This document shows, piece after piece, positions 6,625 to 8,890 of a stretch of DNA of 8,890 nt. The notes beneath the pieces are model-generated. The model worked only from the letters and a program-made list of their open reading frames with translations, did no database searches and was not told where the DNA came from. The translations under genes and the position numbers were made by a program. This DNA comes from Pseudorhodobacter antarcticus (lineage in GTDB: Bacteria > Pseudomonadota > Alphaproteobacteria > Rhodobacterales > Rhodobacteraceae): positions 1 through 8,890 of the forward strand of contig CAMAWZ010000088.1 in assembly GCA_945861995.1 (NCBI GenBank). The letters are read 5' to 3'. Position 1 is the stretch's first letter. Every line of letters begins with the position of its first letter.

Positions 6625-7167
6625 ATGAACGATATTAAAATTCTACTACTGCGCGGCGTGAATGTAGGCGGGGCGAACCGCCTTCCGATGCCCGAATTTC
6701 GCCAGTATCTCACCGAACTGAGGCTGACCCATGTGCAAACCCATATCCAAAGCGGCAATGTGGTGTTTGCGGGCGGTGATGCGGATATGGATGCGGCGAT
6801 TAGCGCAGGTATGAAACTGCGCTTTGGTTTTGCGCCGCGCCTGTTCTTTTATCCTTTGGCAGATTTCGCCGCGATTCTGGCGGCCAACCCCTATCAAGCC
6901 TATGGCGCGGCAAATGGCGCGCTGGTTCATCTGTATTTCCTATCCGCGCCATTTTCGCCTGATGAGGCTGCGCACCTGACCGCACTTGCAGCGCGCGATG
7001 AAAGCATCACGTTTAGCCCGCGCGCGGCATACCTGCACGCACCATCAGGCATTGGCCGATCGGCACTGGCGGAAAAGCTAAGCCAAATGAAATCGTTTGA
7101 CGTCACCGCGCGTAATTATACCTCTGTCAGCGCGATTGCAGCACTTGCCGCGACCATCCCTGCCTGA
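6625..7167 (+). CDS. DUF1697 domain protein
   Basis: A 180-residue DUF1697 protein, a widespread small soluble family of unknown biochemical function. The N-terminus shows the family signature LLLRGVNVGGANRLPMPEFRQYL (7-29) followed by THVQTHIQSGNVVF (35-48). The C-terminal half has YLHAPSGIGRSALAEKL (136-152) and TARNYTSVSAIAAL (160-173), matching the second conserved block. GAGG at 6614-6617 is a good ribosome binding site 7 nt before the ATG. The 46-nt gap from the GNAT gene contains two short GC palindromes, GGGG-TAAG-CCCC at 6572-6583 and GGGG-GCCG-CCCC at 6600-6611, neither followed by a T-tract. They may weaken read-through but are not convincing terminators. The FAD oxidase gene begins 6 nt after the stop, suggesting cotranscription. 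No functional link to either neighbour is apparent. Confidence 0.9.
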   Translation: MNDIKILLLRGVNVGGANRLPMPEFRQYLTELRLTHVQTHIQSGNVVFAGGDADMDAAISAGMKLRFGFAPRLFFYPLADFAAILAANPYQAYGAANGALVHLYFLSAPFSPDEAAHLTALAARDESITFSPRAAYLHAPSGIGRSALAEKLSQMKSFDVTARNYTSVSAIAALAATIPA

Positions 7168-7173
7168 GGACCG

Positions 7174-8592
7174 ATGCTAAACCCTGCCGATCCTGCCTTT
7201 GTCGCACATCTGTCCAGCACTTTGCCGCAAGGCACGCTGCGGGCGGCCGAACCGCGCGATCTGGCCGAGCCGCGCGGGCGCTGGCACGGCATGGCGGGGG
7301 CTGTAGCGCGGCCTGCCAACACGGATGAGGTGGCCCAGATTGTCCGCGCCTGCGCGCGCGCGCGCGTGGGCATAGTGCCGCTTGCAGGGGGCACGGGACT
7401 GGTGGGCGGGCAGATTATGCCGCAGGGGGCAGGGCCTGCGCCGCTGCTGATCTCACTTGAACGGATGACGGGCCTGCGCGCGCGCTATCCGTTTGAAAAC
7501 TGCATGGTGGTCGAAGCGGGTATGATCTTGGCCGATGTGCAGCGCCATGCCACCGATATGGGGCGGATTTTTCCACTGTCGTTGGCGTCCGAAGGGTCTT
7601 GCCGTATTGGCGGCAATCTGGCCACCAATGCGGGCGGCACGGCGGTGTTGCGATACGGCAATGCCCGCGATTTGGTTTTGGGGATCGAGGCGGTTTTGCC
7701 CGATGGGTCGGTACTAAATGGGCTCAAACGCCTGCGCAAAGACAACACGGGCTATGATCTGCGCCATTTGCTCATTGGGTCGGAAGGCACGCTGGGCATT
7801 ATCACCGCCGCTGCGTTGCGCCTTTTTCCTGCCCCTGCGTCCACCGCCACCGCTTTGCTGACTGTGCCATCGCCCGCGGCAGCGCTGGATCTTTTGGCTC
7901 TGGCCGAGGGGCGGCTTTCTGGGATGATTTCCGCCTTTGAACTCATCGGTCAGCAGGGACTGAACTTTTTGGCCCAAACCATGCCAGACGTGGACGTGCC
8001 CCTAACTGCGCCGCAGGGCTGGCTGGTGCTGGTGGAAATTGGCCTACCTTCGGGGCTTGGCGATGCTGCCGCGCAATTGGAAGCCCTTTTTGCCGCAGCA
8101 CTGGGCGCAGGGTTAACCGAAGATGGCATCGTCGCGGCCAGCGAATCGCAGCGCGCCGCCCTGTGGCGCATCCGCGAATCAATCCCCGAGGCGAACCGCC
8201 GTATAGGCGCGATATCCAGCCATGATATTTCGGTGCCGCTCTCGGCCATACCCGAATTCATCGCGCGCGCCACGCGCGAATTGCAGGCATTAGGGGATGT
8301 GCGGATCAACTGCTTTGGCCATGTGGGGGATGGTAATTTACATTACAACGTCTTTCCATCAGCCGCGCGCAAGGCGGCCGATTACGCAGAAAAACGTTAT
8401 GAAATCAAAACATTGGTGCATGACATTGTGCATGATATGGGCGGGTCTGTTTCGGCCGAACATGGGCTAGGGCGGCTAAAAACGGATGATTTGACCCGCT
8501 ATGGTGACCCCGCCAAAATCGCCGCAATGCGCGCTGTGAAGGCCGCGTTAGACCCCTTTGGCATTATGAACCAGGGTGCTGTTCTGGGCTAA
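7174..8592 (+). CDS. FAD-linked 2-hydroxyacid dehydrogenase (D-2-hydroxyglutarate/D-lactate type)
   Basis: A 472-residue flavoprotein of the vanillyl-alcohol-oxidase superfamily with an N-terminal FAD_binding_4 domain and a C-terminal FAD-oxidase_C domain, as in D-2-hydroxyglutarate dehydrogenase, D-lactate dehydrogenase and GlcD. The FAD site shows VARPANTDEVAQIV (44-57), PLAGGTGLVGGQ (69-80), GSCRIGGNLATNAGGTAVLRYG (141-162) and KDNTGYDLRHLLIGSEGTLG (189-208). The catalytic/metal region has GHVGDGNLHYN (382-392) and SAEHGLG (427-433), so H383, H390 and E429 match the zinc ligands of D2HGDH-type enzymes, with H430 next to them. WRIRES (331-336) is the usual substrate-arginine segment. It likely oxidises a D-2-hydroxyacid and passes electrons to ETF or quinone; the exact substrate is not decidable. 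The ATG has GAGGA at 7166-7170, overlapping the preceding stop with rather short spacing. It converges on bioY. Confidence 0.9.
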   Translation: MLNPADPAFVAHLSSTLPQGTLRAAEPRDLAEPRGRWHGMAGAVARPANTDEVAQIVRACARARVGIVPLAGGTGLVGGQIMPQGAGPAPLLISLERMTGLRARYPFENCMVVEAGMILADVQRHATDMGRIFPLSLASEGSCRIGGNLATNAGGTAVLRYGNARDLVLGIEAVLPDGSVLNGLKRLRKDNTGYDLRHLLIGSEGTLGIITAAALRLFPAPASTATALLTVPSPAAALDLLALAEGRLSGMISAFELIGQQGLNFLAQTMPDVDVPLTAPQGWLVLVEIGLPSGLGDAAAQLEALFAAALGAGLTEDGIVAASESQRAALWRIRESIPEANRRIGAISSHDISVPLSAIPEFIARATRELQALGDVRINCFGHVGDGNLHYNVFPSAARKAADYAEKRYEIKTLVHDIVHDMGGSVSAEHGLGRLKTDDLTRYGDPAKIAAMRAVKAALDPFGIMNQGAVLG

Positions 8593-8625
8593 AAAGTACA
8601 CCTCGCCAGCTTTGCCAGCGAGGTG
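8591..8625 (-). terminator. Hairpin oriented as a - strand terminator
   Basis: An 8-bp perfect stem, CACCTCGC at 8599-8606 with GCGAGGTG at 8618-8625, encloses an 11-nt loop; AAG at 8594-8596 and CTT at 8626-8628 can extend it past a 2-nt bulge. Read on the - strand it is followed after TAC by five T residues (8595-8591), as expected for termination of a transcript arriving from bioY. On the + strand the next bases are CTTGGGG, so it is a weaker terminator for the oxidase. The T-tract overlaps the oxidase stop codon, and the hairpin lies 145 nt beyond the bioY stop. Confidence 0.6.
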
Positions 8626-8738
8626 CTTGGGGTGGGTGGTCTTCACGTGTTGCAAGCAGCGTGATCCAAGAGGGTATGGGTGACTACCTGTTTGGATAGG
8701 TTCATGGTTAAGGCCAGAGTGTAAACTTGTCGTTAACA

Positions 8739-8770
8739 TGCAAAAATTTTTTTGCAAAAATCGCAAAAAA
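8739..8770. repeat. A/T-rich GCAAAAA repeat and inverted-repeat cluster next to the bioY stop
   Basis: GCAAAAA occurs three times within 31 nt (8740, 8754, 8763). Positions 8739-8746 and 8749-8756 form an inverted repeat TGCAAAAA-TT-TTTTTGCA, and 8749-8760 is the perfect palindrome TTTTTGCAAAAA. The tract directly abuts the bioY stop codon. It contains one exact TTTGCAAA (8751-8758), the half-site reported for ScfR-type short-chain acyl-CoA regulators such as PccR in Rhodobacter. The flanking copies match only 6 of 8 and the spacing differs. The rest of the 178-nt intergenic region (about 8629-8738) shows no gene or RNA that I recognise. Confidence 0.5.
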
Positions 8771-8890
8771 TTATCCGCGCGAGAGCAGGGCGTCGGGGCG
8801 CATTTTGGCGATGGACTGGGTGATCAGGGCGGCAAGTACTGCCTTGATGCTGTCGCCCACCAAAAACGGCGCGGCCAGCAGGGCCGCCTC
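8771..8890 (-). CDS. bioY: Biotin transporter BioY, C-terminal fragment (cut by window edge)
   Basis: The last 39 codons plus a TAA stop are read leftward from the window edge; the rest lies outside. The fragment contains EAALLAAPFLVGDSIKAVLA followed by ALITQSIAKMRP. It matches the final membrane helix and cytoplasmic tail of BioY, where a PFLPGD-x-x-KA motif is typical. BioY is the biotin-binding S-component of an energy-coupling-factor transporter, acting alone or with the ATPase BioM and the T-component BioN. The gene is convergent with the FAD oxidase, and its transcript probably ends at the hairpin at 8625-8591. In related bacteria the promoter is often controlled by BioR, but the promoter is not in this window. 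The identification rests on a short segment. Confidence 0.72.
   Translation of the reverse strand, partial: EAALLAAPFLVGDSIKAVLAALITQSIAKMRPDALLSRG

Noticed and set aside
8629..8738. tRNA or other structured RNA gene (noted because of GGTTCATGG and the nearby palindrome CACGTG)
   Set aside because: No cloverleaf arms, acceptor stem or CCA could be assembled around these short matches.
8548..8766. 72-codon - strand frame spanning the oxidase-bioY intergenic region
   Set aside because: It needs a TTG start in the A/T tract, crosses the terminator hairpin, overlaps the oxidase 3' end and resembles no known protein.

Overview
The window reads as ordinary chromosome from an alphaproteobacterium of the Rhodobacteraceae type (Rhodobacter/Paracoccus/Roseobacter relatives). 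This is inferred from the gene order and from protein features typical of that group. Coding density is high, almost everything is on the + strand, and all genes share a similar moderately GC-rich composition. I see no insertion sequence, integrase, tRNA, CRISPR array or other sign of recent transfer.

Layout: positions 28-2600 hold an aa3-type cytochrome c oxidase assembly and structural cluster: ctaB (heme O synthase), a small single-span CoxF-like protein, ctaG/cox11 (CuB insertion) and ctaE (subunit III). A GC-rich hairpin with a T-tract (2621-2647) follows. A second tightly packed block runs from 2664 to 6578: SURF1 (oxidase assembly), thrC (threonine synthase), an M16 zinc peptidase and a RimJ/RimL-like GNAT acetyltransferase. 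Its genes overlap by 1-4 nt (TAATG, TTGA, TAATG), so they are probably translationally coupled. After a 46-nt gap come a DUF1697 protein and an FAD-linked oxidase of the D-2-hydroxyglutarate/D-lactate dehydrogenase (GlcD) type, ending at 8592. The last 120 nt encode, on the - strand, the C-terminus of the biotin transporter subunit BioY, convergent with the oxidase across a 178-nt intergenic region.

Functionally, ctaB, ctaG, SURF1 and probably the CoxF-like protein build the heme a/CuB centre and stabilise the oxidase that contains CtaE. thrC, the peptidase and the acetyltransferase have no obvious mechanistic link to respiration and seem to share transcription only.

The main unexplained structure is non-coding. 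The ctaE-surf1 junction carries a terminator whose 3' arm is also complementary to two copies of a 10-nt direct repeat, one across the ctaE stop codon and one across the surf1 ribosome binding site. That arrangement could act as a compact RNA switch. The oxidase-bioY intergenic region has a hairpin oriented to terminate - strand transcription and a cluster of GCAAAAA repeats. I did not find a wholly new multi-gene system.
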